A DNA stretch of 64,000 nucleotides from contig JAFWYN010000019.1 in assembly GCA_017522685.1 (NCBI GenBank), positions 124,001 through 188,000 of the forward strand. Direction: 5' to 3'. A program made the translations under genes and the position numbers. This stretch comes from Lachnospiraceae bacterium (GTDB lineage Bacteria > Bacillota_A > Clostridia > Lachnospirales > Lachnospiraceae). Below, in pieces: positions 7,192 to 15,602 of this stretch. A model generated the notes under the pieces. It was given only the letters and a program-made list of their open reading frames with translations, was not told the DNA's origin and ran no database searches. Each line of letters opens with the position of its first letter. Positions within the stretch are counted from its first letter, which is position 1.

Positions 7192-9363
7192 TTATTCTTC
7201 TTCCTCTTCTACTATAACAAAATCTATGGTTCTGGTCAATTTATCAGTTGCAACTGCCGCCACCTTTACCTTCATACCCAGCTTATAGGTTCTGCCGGTG
7301 GATTCGCCTACCATTTCATAGGTTTCCTCCCGATAGTAATAATAGTCTCCGGGCAGCTTCGCTACATGAACCAGACCTTCCACCGTATTGGGCAGTTCCA
7401 CATAGATGCCCCAGGCGGTAATACCGGACACCACACCCTCAAACACTTCTCCAAGATGGGCTTCCATATATTCTGCCTTCTTCAGCTTATCCGTCTCTCT
7501 TTCCGCTTCCTCCGCTCTTCTCTCTGTCTGTGAGGAATGCTTCGCCACCTCGGGCAGTATTGCCTTATAATGCTCCACCCGTTCTCCCTGGAGACGACCT
7601 CTTAACTGCTCCTTGATAATCCGGTGAATCTGCAAATCCGGATATCTTCGGATGGGCGAGGTAAAGTGACAGTAAAACTGTGCAGCCAAACCAAAATGCC
7701 CTGCACTTTCCACCGTATACTTGGCCTGTTTCATGCTACGCAGGGTCAGTCTGCTGATCAAAGCCTCCTCCGGAGTACCTGCTATGCGGTCCAAAAGCTT
7801 CTGTATTTCCTTGGGATGGACTTCCTCACCGGACACCTTGCCGTTCTGGCTACCCACACTCTTTAAGGAATAGCCGAAATTGTTGATGAAGGTCACCAGT
7901 TTCTGAATCTTCTCTGCATCCGGTGTATCATGGGTACGATACACAAAGGGTAGCTCCATCCAGTAAAAATGCTGTGCCACAGTTTCATTGGCAGCCAGCA
8001 TGAAATCCTCAATAATCATGGTAGCCACATTTCGCTCATAGGGCTTTATCTCCAATGGAGTGCCTTCCCTGTCCAGAATAATCTTGGACTCCGGGAAGTC
8101 AAAATCGATGGCACCGCGCTTTCTGCGCTTCGCACGTAAGATGCCCGACAACTCCTCCATCATTATGAACATGGGCTCCAGCTCCCGATACTCTTCGTAT
8201 TCGGGATGATTATCATAGACATTATCCTCTGCCAAAATAGCCTTTACGGCTGTATAACTCATCCTTTTATCCACACGAATGACGGATTCACAAATCTCAT
8301 AGTCCGTGATTTCGCCCTTTTTGTCAATTGTCATAAGACAACTCAGTGCCAGTCTGTCTACACCGGCATTCAGAGAGCAAATACCATTGGAAAGGATATG
8401 GGGCAGCATGGGAATCACCCTGTCCACCAGATACACACTGGTACCACGTTTCAAGGCCTCACGATCCAGTGCTGAATTCTCCTGCACATAATTGGTCACA
8501 TCTGCAATATGGACACCCAGATGATACTTCTCTCCGTCAAAGGATACGCTGACTGCATCATCCAAATCCTTGGCATCCTCACCATCGATGGTGACCATAC
8601 ACAGATTCCTTAAGTCCTTACGACCTTCCATATCAGCCTCTGATACATCCTTGGATACTCTTTCCGCCTGGTTAAGTACCTTCTCCCCAAACTCCATGGG
8701 CAACTCATAGCCTCTTACGATAGCCATAATATCCACTCCCGGGTCATTAATATGACCAAGGATTTCTACCACCTTGCCCTCGGGACTTCTGCGGGCTGAG
8801 CCATATTCGGTTATCTCTACCACTACCTTATGACCGCTTACCGCTCCCTTAGAACGCTCCTTGGGTACGAAGATATCCTGGCTTACTTTCCCGTTGTCCG
8901 GTACCACAAAACCGAAATTCTTACTCTTTTCATAAGTACCCACTATCTGAGTCATCCCTCTGGAGATAATCTTCACCACCTGGGCTTCCTGACGCTTGCC
9001 GTTTTTGGCACCAAGCAGGGCAATCTGTACCGTATCCTTATGAAAAGCCCCGTTTACCTTATCCTCAGGGACATAATAATCCTCTTCACGACCTTCCACC
9101 TCTACGAAGCCGAAGCCCTTGGAATTGCTGATAAAGGTACCTACCAAAGCCTTTCCATTGGACTTCATATATTTGCCCTTGGAAGTTAAGGACAACTTGC
9201 CCTCTGCCAGAAGCTCCTCCAATATTCTTTTAAACTCGTCCTTCTCTGCCTTTGGTACCTGCAGGAAAACTGCCAGCTCCTTTTCCTTCATGGGCACATA
9301 CAGTTCATCCGCCACCAAATCACAGATTACTTTTTTTCTTTTATCTTTAATTTCTTTGCTCAT
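7192..9363 (-). CDS. rnr: Ribonuclease R (3'-5' exoribonuclease)
   Basis: A 723-residue RNase II/R family enzyme. An N-terminal winged-helix region (about 1-65) is followed by two cold-shock-type OB domains (about 70-220). The central RNB catalytic domain carries IDGEDAKDLDDAVS with the metal-binding aspartates. A C-terminal S1 domain begins near EVFEGVVSGITAWGIYVEL. It degrades structured RNA, including mRNA tagged through tmRNA, which fits its place directly upstream of smpB and ssrA. The acidic Glu run at the C-terminus replaces the Lys-rich tail found in some homologues. Confidence 0.97.
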   Translation of the reverse strand: MSKEIKDKRKKVICDLVADELYVPMKEKELAVFLQVPKAEKDEFKRILEELLAEGKLSLTSKGKYMKSNGKALVGTFISNSKGFGFVEVEGREEDYYVPEDKVNGAFHKDTVQIALLGAKNGKRQEAQVVKIISRGMTQIVGTYEKSKNFGFVVPDNGKVSQDIFVPKERSKGAVSGHKVVVEITEYGSARRSPEGKVVEILGHINDPGVDIMAIVRGYELPMEFGEKVLNQAERVSKDVSEADMEGRKDLRNLCMVTIDGEDAKDLDDAVSVSFDGEKYHLGVHIADVTNYVQENSALDREALKRGTSVYLVDRVIPMLPHILSNGICSLNAGVDRLALSCLMTIDKKGEITDYEICESVIRVDKRMSYTAVKAILAEDNVYDNHPEYEEYRELEPMFIMMEELSGILRAKRRKRGAIDFDFPESKIILDREGTPLEIKPYERNVATMIIEDFMLAANETVAQHFYWMELPFVYRTHDTPDAEKIQKLVTFINNFGYSLKSVGSQNGKVSGEEVHPKEIQKLLDRIAGTPEEALISRLTLRSMKQAKYTVESAGHFGLAAQFYCHFTSPIRRYPDLQIHRIIKEQLRGRLQGERVEHYKAILPEVAKHSSQTERRAEEAERETDKLKKAEYMEAHLGEVFEGVVSGITAWGIYVELPNTVEGLVHVAKLPGDYYYYREETYEMVGESTGRTYKLGMKVKVAAVATDKLTRTIDFVIVEEEEE

Positions 9364-9387
9364 TCACTTTCCCCTATAGACAATGAA

Positions 9388-9413
9388 AGGCACCCTTATT
9401 GCTAAGAGTGCCT
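9388..9413 (-). terminator. Weak hairpin between secG and rnr
   Basis: GGCAC and GTGCC arms with an inner CTTA/TAAG pairing and one mismatch. Only a short T run follows on the minus strand, so it may attenuate transcription into rnr more than stop it. Confidence 0.4.
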
Positions 9414-9426
9414 TACGTGTCTTTCT

Positions 9427-9666
9427 TTAGAATACATTCAGATTCAGTACAATAGCCAAAACCATGAATAATACACCGAAAATCTTGGTAAGCTTCACCA
9501 GCATGCCCTGCATGGTACGTGCCTTATTCTTACCCCAGTAGCTTTCTGCAGCGCCGCTCAATGCGCCAAGTCCTGCAGACTTGCCTTCCTGTAATAACAC
9601 TAACACTATGATAGCGATACAAACGATAATAAAAAGAATTGTCAAAATAACTCTGAGTGCTGCCAT
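9427..9666 (-). CDS. secG: Preprotein translocase subunit SecG
   Basis: A 79-residue membrane protein with two transmembrane helices (about 3-23 and 53-75), joined by the conserved loop LLQEGKSAGLGALSGAAE. It is the small subunit of the SecYEG channel and stimulates protein export. I start it at the ATG at 9666, where AGGAGGTG lies 7 bases upstream; the longer open frame to 9714 has no ribosome binding site. The order eno-secG-rnr-smpB-ssrA matches that in many Firmicutes. Confidence 0.95.
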   Translation of the reverse strand: MAALRVILTILFIIVCIAIIVLVLLQEGKSAGLGALSGAAESYWGKNKARTMQGMLVKLTKIFGVLFMVLAIVLNLNVF

Positions 9667-9788
9667 GTCACACCTCCTACTACTTGCATTTCTATTTAAA
9701 ATTTGCAGATACAAATTTATTCATTCAGAATCATACAAATGGTATCATAACACAGAAGCCTTAGAATTTCAACTGTTTTTTTTACGCT

Positions 9789-11111
9789 CTACTTAAGTGC
9801 CCAGGGGCTTTCCTTTTCCGGGCTGATTCCGCCTTCTTCTATTTCCTCACTGATTCGCAGCAAACGATTGTATTTCGCCACCCGGTCACTTCTGCAAGGT
9901 GCACCTGTCTTTATCTGACCCGCATTACATGCCACAGCCAAATCTGCAATGGTAGTATCTTCCGTCTCTCCCGAGCGATGGGAAATGATGGTACCAAAGC
10001 CATGCTTTTTCGCCATGGCCACTGCATTCAGGCTTTCCGTCAAGGTACCGATTTGATTCACCTTTACCAGGATGGCATTACCTGCCTTAAGCTTAATACC
10101 TGCTCCCAGTCGCTTCACATTGGTGACAAACAAATCATCTCCCACCAGCTGTACCTTATCTCCGATGCGCTTCGTCATCTCCTGCCAACCATCCCAATCC
10201 TCTTCGGACAAACCATCCTCAATGGATACGATGGGGAATTTCTGAATCAGCTTCTCGTAATAGCCAATCATTTCTTCGGTGGTGCGGGTGATTTCTTCTC
10301 CCTTCAGCTTGCTTTCACCCTCAAATACATACAGACCTCTTTCCTCATCATAAAGCTCACTGGCTGCCACATCCAGGGCAATCTGAATGTCCCGGCCCGG
10401 CTGGTGACCGCTCTTTTCAATGGCCTTCACCATAAAACCAAGCACACATTCCGCATCCGGTAAATCCGGTGCGAAACCGCCTTCATCCCCCACGCCGGTG
10501 GACAAACCTCTGGACTGTAGCAACTTCTTTAAGTTGTGATACACCTCTGCACACATACGAAGACCTTCCGAAAAACAGCATGCACCGGTTGGCATAATCA
10601 TAAATTCCTGAAAATCCACCGTATTAGCTGCATGCTTACCACCGTTCAAAATATTCATCATGGGCATGGGCAGTTCGTTGCCGTTGATACCTCCCAGATA
10701 ACGGTATAAAGGTATATGCAACCCCTTTGCCGCCGCTTTTGCCACAGCCAGAGAAACTGCCAATGTGGCGTTGGCACCCAGATTGCCTTTGTTATCCGTA
10801 CCATCCGTCTGTATCAGTAAGGTATCAATCCGTGCCTGGTTCAAAGCGTTCTTCCCTATAAGCACGGGTGCAATCTTTTCATGGATATTGCGTACCGCAT
10901 GCTTTACTCCCAAGCCGAAGTATCTTTCCTCACCATCTCTTAGCTCCACCGCCTCAAACCGCCCCGTACTGGCTCCGGAAGGCACTGCTGCACGTCCCTT
11001 GTATTTCTTGCCGGTTTCCTCGTTGCAGACTGTCACCTCTGCTTCCACGGTAGGGTTTCCCCTGGAATCTAAAATCTCTCTGCCTACAATCTCAACAATA
11101 TTAAGTATCAT
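9789..11111 (-). CDS. eno: Enolase
   Basis: A 440-residue glycolytic enzyme converting 2-phosphoglycerate to phosphoenolpyruvate. Conserved parts are all present: [14 protein letters not shown] near residue 10, E169 and E210 of the active site, Mg ligands D247, E298 and D325, catalytic K350, and the signature [10 protein letters not shown] at 377-386. The N-terminus [10 protein letters not shown] is as expected. The start is set by AAGGAGG 8 bases upstream of 11111, but that site lies inside a long hairpin (11119-11162). Glycolytic partners gpmI and gap-pgk-tpiA lie further upstream in the same orientation. Confidence 0.98.
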   Translation of the reverse strand: MILNIVEIVGREILDSRGNPTVEAEVTVCNEETGKKYKGRAAVPSGASTGRFEAVELRDGEERYFGLGVKHAVRNIHEKIAPVLIGKNALNQARIDTLLIQTDGTDNKGNLGANATLAVSLAVAKAAAKGLHIPLYRYLGGINGNELPMPMMNILNGGKHAANTVDFQEFMIMPTGACCFSEGLRMCAEVYHNLKKLLQSRGLSTGVGDEGGFAPDLPDAECVLGFMVKAIEKSGHQPGRDIQIALDVAASELYDEERGLYVFEGESKLKGEEITRTTEEMIGYYEKLIQKFPIVSIEDGLSEEDWDGWQEMTKRIGDKVQLVGDDLFVTNVKRLGAGIKLKAGNAILVKVNQIGTLTESLNAVAMAKKHGFGTIISHRSGETEDTTIADLAVACNAGQIKTGAPCRSDRVAKYNRLLRISEEIEEGGISPEKESPWALK

Positions 11112-11118
11112 AATAAAA

Positions 11119-11162
11119 GCCTCCTTGGGTTACTATGTTTCATAGTATGCCCAAAAGGAGGC
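11119..11162 (-). promoter_or_regulatory. Terminator-like hairpin enclosing the eno ribosome binding site
   Basis: GCCTCCTTGGG (11119-11129) pairs with CCC-AA-(AA)-GGAGGC (11150-11162), with a 2-base bulge. Inside it TACTATG/CATAGTA (11131-11137/11141-11147) forms a second perfect stem with a TTT loop. On the minus strand the 3' arm contains AAGGAGG, the eno ribosome binding site, and is followed by CTTTTATT, so the same structure also looks like a terminator of the upstream gene. Confidence 0.6.
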
Positions 11163-11180
11163 CGTTTATAATCCTGATTG

Positions 11181-12041
11181 CTAATTTTTCCCTACCAGAT
11201 ATAAGGATACTGTTAAGGTGCCGGTAGCATTATCGGCGATTGCTTCAATCTGCATGTTCCTGTCATAGATATTTACAAACTTTAAATCCTTGTATCCCTG
11301 TGCAATAGCAGACTCCAAATGACGTGGTACATAATCCACCGGTAAAGAGTGGGGATATCTTTCCGTCGCAGGAAGTCCTGCACCTACCATGGCTGCGTAA
11401 AGGGTGGATGCTGTCTGGCAGATACCACCGCCGATTCCCATCACAATCTTACCACCGTAAATCTGCTCACCCATGCCGAAACCATTGTACCGGGTTCTGG
11501 GCAGTACCGCATTGCTAAAGGAGAATTCCTGTCCCGGTGCCAATATAATACCGTGAATACGCTCTGCCGCAGTTGTTACATTTATGGTTCTTTCCAAGCT
11601 TGGGTCATACACTGTAGTATAGGTACCTAAAAGAGTTTTGTCGGATGCTATGGTTATTTCCACCTTCTCTTTTGCGTTTCTTCCTTCTGCCTTACCATAC
11701 TTCTCGTAATGGTCACAGTACAAAAGGTAATCACCGCCAAAGGTCAAACGCAAATCTCCGTAATTGTTCATATAGGTCACACAGTTGAACTCTTCACTGC
11801 CGAAACGGCCTTCCTTAATACCGTAATTCATATAATGCCGATACAATGCTTCCGGGTCCATGCCGAATGCAGCCTGCAAATCCGGATAGGTATTGTAATA
11901 AAATTCTGCGTCAAAGGTCACTTCGCTAAAAGTATAAACATTCTTTGCTTTTGCTGCCTCCGCATTCATACTGCTGCTCCAAAACAGACATACACACAAC
12001 ACTGCCGCTAATACACTCTTAAATCCAATATATTTCTTCAT
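11181..12041 (-). CDS. Exported VanW-family protein with N-terminal repeats
   Basis: A 286-residue secreted protein. A signal peptide covers about residues 1-29 (hydrophobic core VLAAVLCVCLFW, then AEAAKA). Two repeats of the form YYNTYPDLQAAFG...HYMNYGIKEGR follow (about 45-125), a motif often found on clostridial surface proteins. The C-terminal half is a VanW domain with LAPGQEFSFSN and GGGICQTASTLYAA. VanW proteins are associated with the cell wall, but their reaction is not established. The gene lies directly upstream of eno, whose leader hairpin may terminate it. Confidence 0.85.
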   Translation of the reverse strand: MKKYIGFKSVLAAVLCVCLFWSSSMNAEAAKAKNVYTFSEVTFDAEFYYNTYPDLQAAFGMDPEALYRHYMNYGIKEGRFGSEEFNCVTYMNNYGDLRLTFGGDYLLYCDHYEKYGKAEGRNAKEKVEITIASDKTLLGTYTTVYDPSLERTINVTTAAERIHGIILAPGQEFSFSNAVLPRTRYNGFGMGEQIYGGKIVMGIGGGICQTASTLYAAMVGAGLPATERYPHSLPVDYVPRHLESAIAQGYKDLKFVNIYDRNMQIEAIADNATGTLTVSLYLVGKN

Positions 12042-12067
12042 CTTCTTTTCTATTCCTTATCTGTAAC

Positions 12068-13090
12068 TTATATCTTTTTTCCCGCCAGAATTTCCTTGTA
12101 ATCCTGCAAATTCTTCTGTAATAATGCAGGGGTATCCAAGCCGTAAGGACATTTTACCTTACATTGTCCGCATTGTAAACACTTTTCAATCAACATCATC
12201 TTCCGCTGCCACTCTTCTGTCAACTGTGCTGCCTGTGGTGCACGACGAATCATCAGACTCATTCTGGCACTGTTGTTGATTTCAATGCCTACGGGACAGG
12301 GCATACAATAGCCGCAACCTCTGCAAAATTCACCCAGAAGCTCCGTACGGTCCTTTTCGATTACCGCCTTCAGCTCTTCTGTCATAGCAGGCGGATTGTC
12401 AATATAGCTTAAGAATTCATCCAGCTCCGATTCTCTCTGCACGCCCCAGATAGGCAATACATGGTCATACTGTGCAAGATAAGCATAAGCTGCCGCCGAA
12501 TTGGTAATCAAGCCTCCGGACAGTGCCTTCATGGCGATAAAACCCATATCTGCCGCCTTACAGGCTTCTACGATTTCCAAATCCTTTTCCGTGGCCAAGT
12601 AACAGAAGGGGAACTGTAAGGTTTCATACAGTCCGCTTTCGATAGCTTCTTTCGCAACATGCAAACGATGGTTGGTGATACCGATATGGCGCACCATGCC
12701 CTTGTCCCTGGCTTCCAGCATGGCTTCATACAGTCCGGTACCGTCTCCCGGCTTAGGACAAAAGCTTGGATTGTGAAACTGATAAATATCAATATAGTCG
12801 GTCTGTAAATTGTTCAAAGAGGTATGTAAATCCTTCCAAAAGCCTTCTGCTGTGGTGGCTCCTGTTTTGGTGGCTATATACACCTTTTCTCGCATACCTT
12901 TGAAGGCTTCCCCCACCTTTTCCTCGCTGTCCGTATAAAAACGTGCTGTATCGAAAAAGGTAACTCCGTGGTCGTAAGCCTTACGTAAAAGTTTCACTGC
13001 TTCTTCTTTGCTGATTCTTTGTATGGGCAATGCACCAAAGGAATTTTTCTCCACGGTGATGCCTGTTTTTCCTAATGTTACCTGTACCAT
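12068..13090 (-). CDS. Aldo/keto reductase with C-terminal 4Fe-4S ferredoxin domain
   Basis: A 340-residue oxidoreductase. The N-terminal TIM barrel shows aldo/keto reductase motifs FFDTARFYTDSEEKVGEAF, IATKTG and YQFHNP. The C-terminal part has two cysteine clusters, CRGCGYCMPCPVG and CLQCGQCKVKCPYG, which bind iron-sulfur clusters. This fused form is common in anaerobic Firmicutes; its substrate is unknown. The start at 13090 follows a GGAGA site. The next gene upstream ends 10 bases away, so the two are probably co-transcribed. Confidence 0.93.
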   Translation of the reverse strand: MVQVTLGKTGITVEKNSFGALPIQRISKEEAVKLLRKAYDHGVTFFDTARFYTDSEEKVGEAFKGMREKVYIATKTGATTAEGFWKDLHTSLNNLQTDYIDIYQFHNPSFCPKPGDGTGLYEAMLEARDKGMVRHIGITNHRLHVAKEAIESGLYETLQFPFCYLATEKDLEIVEACKAADMGFIAMKALSGGLITNSAAAYAYLAQYDHVLPIWGVQRESELDEFLSYIDNPPAMTEELKAVIEKDRTELLGEFCRGCGYCMPCPVGIEINNSARMSLMIRRAPQAAQLTEEWQRKMMLIEKCLQCGQCKVKCPYGLDTPALLQKNLQDYKEILAGKKI

Positions 13091-13100
13091 AATCTTCTCC

Positions 13101-13868
13101 TTAGAAATCTAAAACAATGGCAACCTGTTCCTTTTCGGCGAAGCAAACTGCCTGCCACAGAATGGAAAAGGCAAATTTCGCCAAGGATTCTGTAGAATAA
13201 ATATTTCTCTTAGGCAGATATCGAAGCAAGCCTGTTCCGGTAATCTGTCCTTCTACCGGATAACCTTCTGTATTTATCCAATCCAATATGGTAGCTTCAT
13301 CCGCCTGCCAGCAGGCCTCGTTAATCTTTTCCAGCTCATATTTCAGGCAGGCCACCGTACTCAGCATACTTTCCCGTCCATCCGGTAAGGGATACTTAAA
13401 CACCAGCCTGTCCGCAATGGGCACATAGTGGCACACATTATTAAATAGGGACCACTGACGATAGGAAGTACCATAAATCCCCATCACCTTTAATACGGCA
13501 TGATAATCCGTATTTTTTTTATAATCCTTGGGAGAACGTACCTTTAACAGCTTTCCTGTTGCATACAAAAGAAGTGCTCCGTACGCATCCCAATCCGGCT
13601 TATGGGTATAATAAGGCTTGGTATCCCAATCATCCTGCCATTCTTTTGCGGATTCTGCTCCTGCGCTTTTCAGGGCATTCACCATCTGTTCCTGCCACAG
13701 CTTAACTACTTCCTCCGTTTCCGATGCGGAACCTTCATTTTCTTCCTGACCCGTAGGATGTATCTGCGTATACTGCATCCCGTTGGCTTCGCAAAACTGC
13801 TGGGTAATCGTCTTCCAATTCCGCATATAGTACCTGCTAAGGGTACCTGCATAGATGTCCAGTCCCAT
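13101..13868 (-). CDS. Conserved hypothetical protein
   Basis: A 255-residue cytoplasmic-looking protein that begins MGLDIYAGTLSRYYMRNWKT. I do not recognise a family with known function. There is no signal peptide or membrane helix. Trp, Tyr and Asp are frequent. I use the ATG at 13868, which has GGAGGG 4 bases upstream, and not the earlier in-frame ATGs. It is 10 bases upstream of the aldo/keto reductase gene, suggesting one transcript. The gpmI terminator lies just upstream. Confidence 0.75.
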   Translation of the reverse strand: MGLDIYAGTLSRYYMRNWKTITQQFCEANGMQYTQIHPTGQEENEGSASETEEVVKLWQEQMVNALKSAGAESAKEWQDDWDTKPYYTHKPDWDAYGALLLYATGKLLKVRSPKDYKKNTDYHAVLKVMGIYGTSYRQWSLFNNVCHYVPIADRLVFKYPLPDGRESMLSTVACLKYELEKINEACWQADEATILDWINTEGYPVEGQITGTGLLRYLPKRNIYSTESLAKFAFSILWQAVCFAEKEQVAIVLDF

Positions 13869-13900
13869 CTTTCCCTCCATCAAACAGTGCTTTATATAAC

Positions 13901-13927
13901 AAAACCATCGGCACTACCGATGGCTTT
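13901..13927 (-). terminator. Terminator of gpmI
   Basis: CCATCGG (13905-13911) and CCGATGG (13917-13923) form a 7-bp stem, followed on the minus strand by TTTTG. It lies 15 bases beyond the gpmI stop codon. Confidence 0.8.
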
Positions 13928-13941
13928 GTATCGTTATCATC

Positions 13942-15483
13942 TTATTTCTTAATCAACAATGACTTACCGGTCATTTCTACAGGCTGCTCCTTGCCCATGA
14001 TTTCAATCAAGGTAGGAACGATATCAGCCAGACAACCATCTTCCTTCAGGGTGTATGCTTCATCATAGTTTACCAGGATGAAAGGTACCTGATTGGTGGT
14101 ATGTGCAGTGAAAGGTTCACCGCTTTCATAGTCTAATAACTGCTCTGCATTACCGTGGTCAGCACAGATAAACATTACGCCGCCTACTTCTTTGATTGCA
14201 TCTACAGCCTTGCCTACACACTCATCAACAGCTTCAACAGCCTTGATTGCCGCAGCTTCCACACCGGTATGACCTACCATGTCAGGGTTTGCAAAGTTGA
14301 TGATGATTACATCATATTTATCAGCCTTGATAGCTGCAACTAATTTGTCACATACTTCATAAGCACTCATTTCAGGCTTTAAATCATAGGTTGCTACATC
14401 CTTAGGAGAGTTTACCAGCACTCTGTCTTCGCCTGCGTTAGGAGTTTCCACACCACCGTTGAAGAAGAAGGTTACATGTGCATACTTCTCTGTCTCAGCG
14501 ATTCTTGCCTGAGTCATGTTGTTTGCTGCCAACCACTCACCAAAGGTATTGGTTACAGAAACCTTGTGGAACGCCACGTCCTTGTTAGGGATGGTAGGAT
14601 CATAATCAGAGAAGCAAACAAAGGTAATATCCTTACGAACTCTGTCAAATCCCTTGAAATCATCATCACAGAAGGCTCTGGTGATTTCTCTTGCTCTATC
14701 GGGACGGAAGTTAAAGAAGATTACGGAATCCTTATCTTCCACTACTGCTACCGGCTTGCCGTCTTCAACAGCACAGGTAGGCTTTACAAATTCATCGGTT
14801 TCATCCTTGTCGTAAGAAGCCTGGATACCACAGATACCGCAAGCTGCAGTTAAGCCTTCGCCCTTGGTCATGGCATCATATGCCAGCTTAACTCTGTCAT
14901 AGTTGTTATCTCTGTCCATTGCGTAGTAACGACCCATAACGGTTGCAATCTTACCTACGCCGATTTCTTCCATCTTGTCAGCTAAAGCGATAGCAAAATC
15001 CTTACCGGATGCTGGAGGAGTGTCACGACCATCTAAGAAGCAGTGTACATATACCTTCTCCAAGCCGTTTCTCTTTGCCAGTTCTAACAAACCGTATAAA
15101 TGGGTATTGTGGCTGTGTACACCACCGTCTGATAACAGACCCATCAAATGTAATGCACTGTTATTTGCCTTACAGTTTTCAACAGCCTTTAATAATGCAG
15201 GGTTCTCAAAGAAGGTACCATCCTGAATCTCCTTGGTAATACGGGTTAATTCCTGATATACAATACGGCCTGCACCCATATTCAAATGTCCTACTTCTGA
15301 GTTACCCATCTGTCCGTCCGGAAGACCTACTGCCATACCGCTGGCATTACCTCTTACAAAAGGGCACTCCTTCATCAATTTATCCATAACCGGGGTCTTA
15401 CCCTGTGCTACAGCGTTAGCCTCGGTCTTTTCGTTTAAACCATAACCGTCTAAAATCATTAAAACTACAGGTTTCTTACTCAT
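13942..15483 (-). CDS. gpmI: 2,3-bisphosphoglycerate-independent phosphoglycerate mutase
   Basis: A 513-residue enzyme of the alkaline phosphatase superfamily that interconverts 3- and 2-phosphoglycerate with manganese. The metal ligand D12 is in MILDGYG and the phosphorylated serine S62 is in MGNSEVGHLNMGAGR. The C-terminal metal site has GHTG and CADHGNAE. Length is typical. It supplies the substrate for enolase, encoded about 3 kb downstream on the same strand. A terminator follows directly, so it forms its own transcription unit. Confidence 0.98.
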   Translation of the reverse strand: MSKKPVVLMILDGYGLNEKTEANAVAQGKTPVMDKLMKECPFVRGNASGMAVGLPDGQMGNSEVGHLNMGAGRIVYQELTRITKEIQDGTFFENPALLKAVENCKANNSALHLMGLLSDGGVHSHNTHLYGLLELAKRNGLEKVYVHCFLDGRDTPPASGKDFAIALADKMEEIGVGKIATVMGRYYAMDRDNNYDRVKLAYDAMTKGEGLTAACGICGIQASYDKDETDEFVKPTCAVEDGKPVAVVEDKDSVIFFNFRPDRAREITRAFCDDDFKGFDRVRKDITFVCFSDYDPTIPNKDVAFHKVSVTNTFGEWLAANNMTQARIAETEKYAHVTFFFNGGVETPNAGEDRVLVNSPKDVATYDLKPEMSAYEVCDKLVAAIKADKYDVIIINFANPDMVGHTGVEAAAIKAVEAVDECVGKAVDAIKEVGGVMFICADHGNAEQLLDYESGEPFTAHTTNQVPFILVNYDEAYTLKEDGCLADIVPTLIEIMGKEQPVEMTGKSLLIKK

Positions 15484-15602
15484 AATTCCTCCATCTTTCT
15501 GCCTTTGGCGAACATTTTAATTAATAAACCAAATGAATTATACACTTTATTTTCTCAAGGTGCAACAGTAAATTGAGGAAATTGACAATTTTTTCACAAC
15601 TA

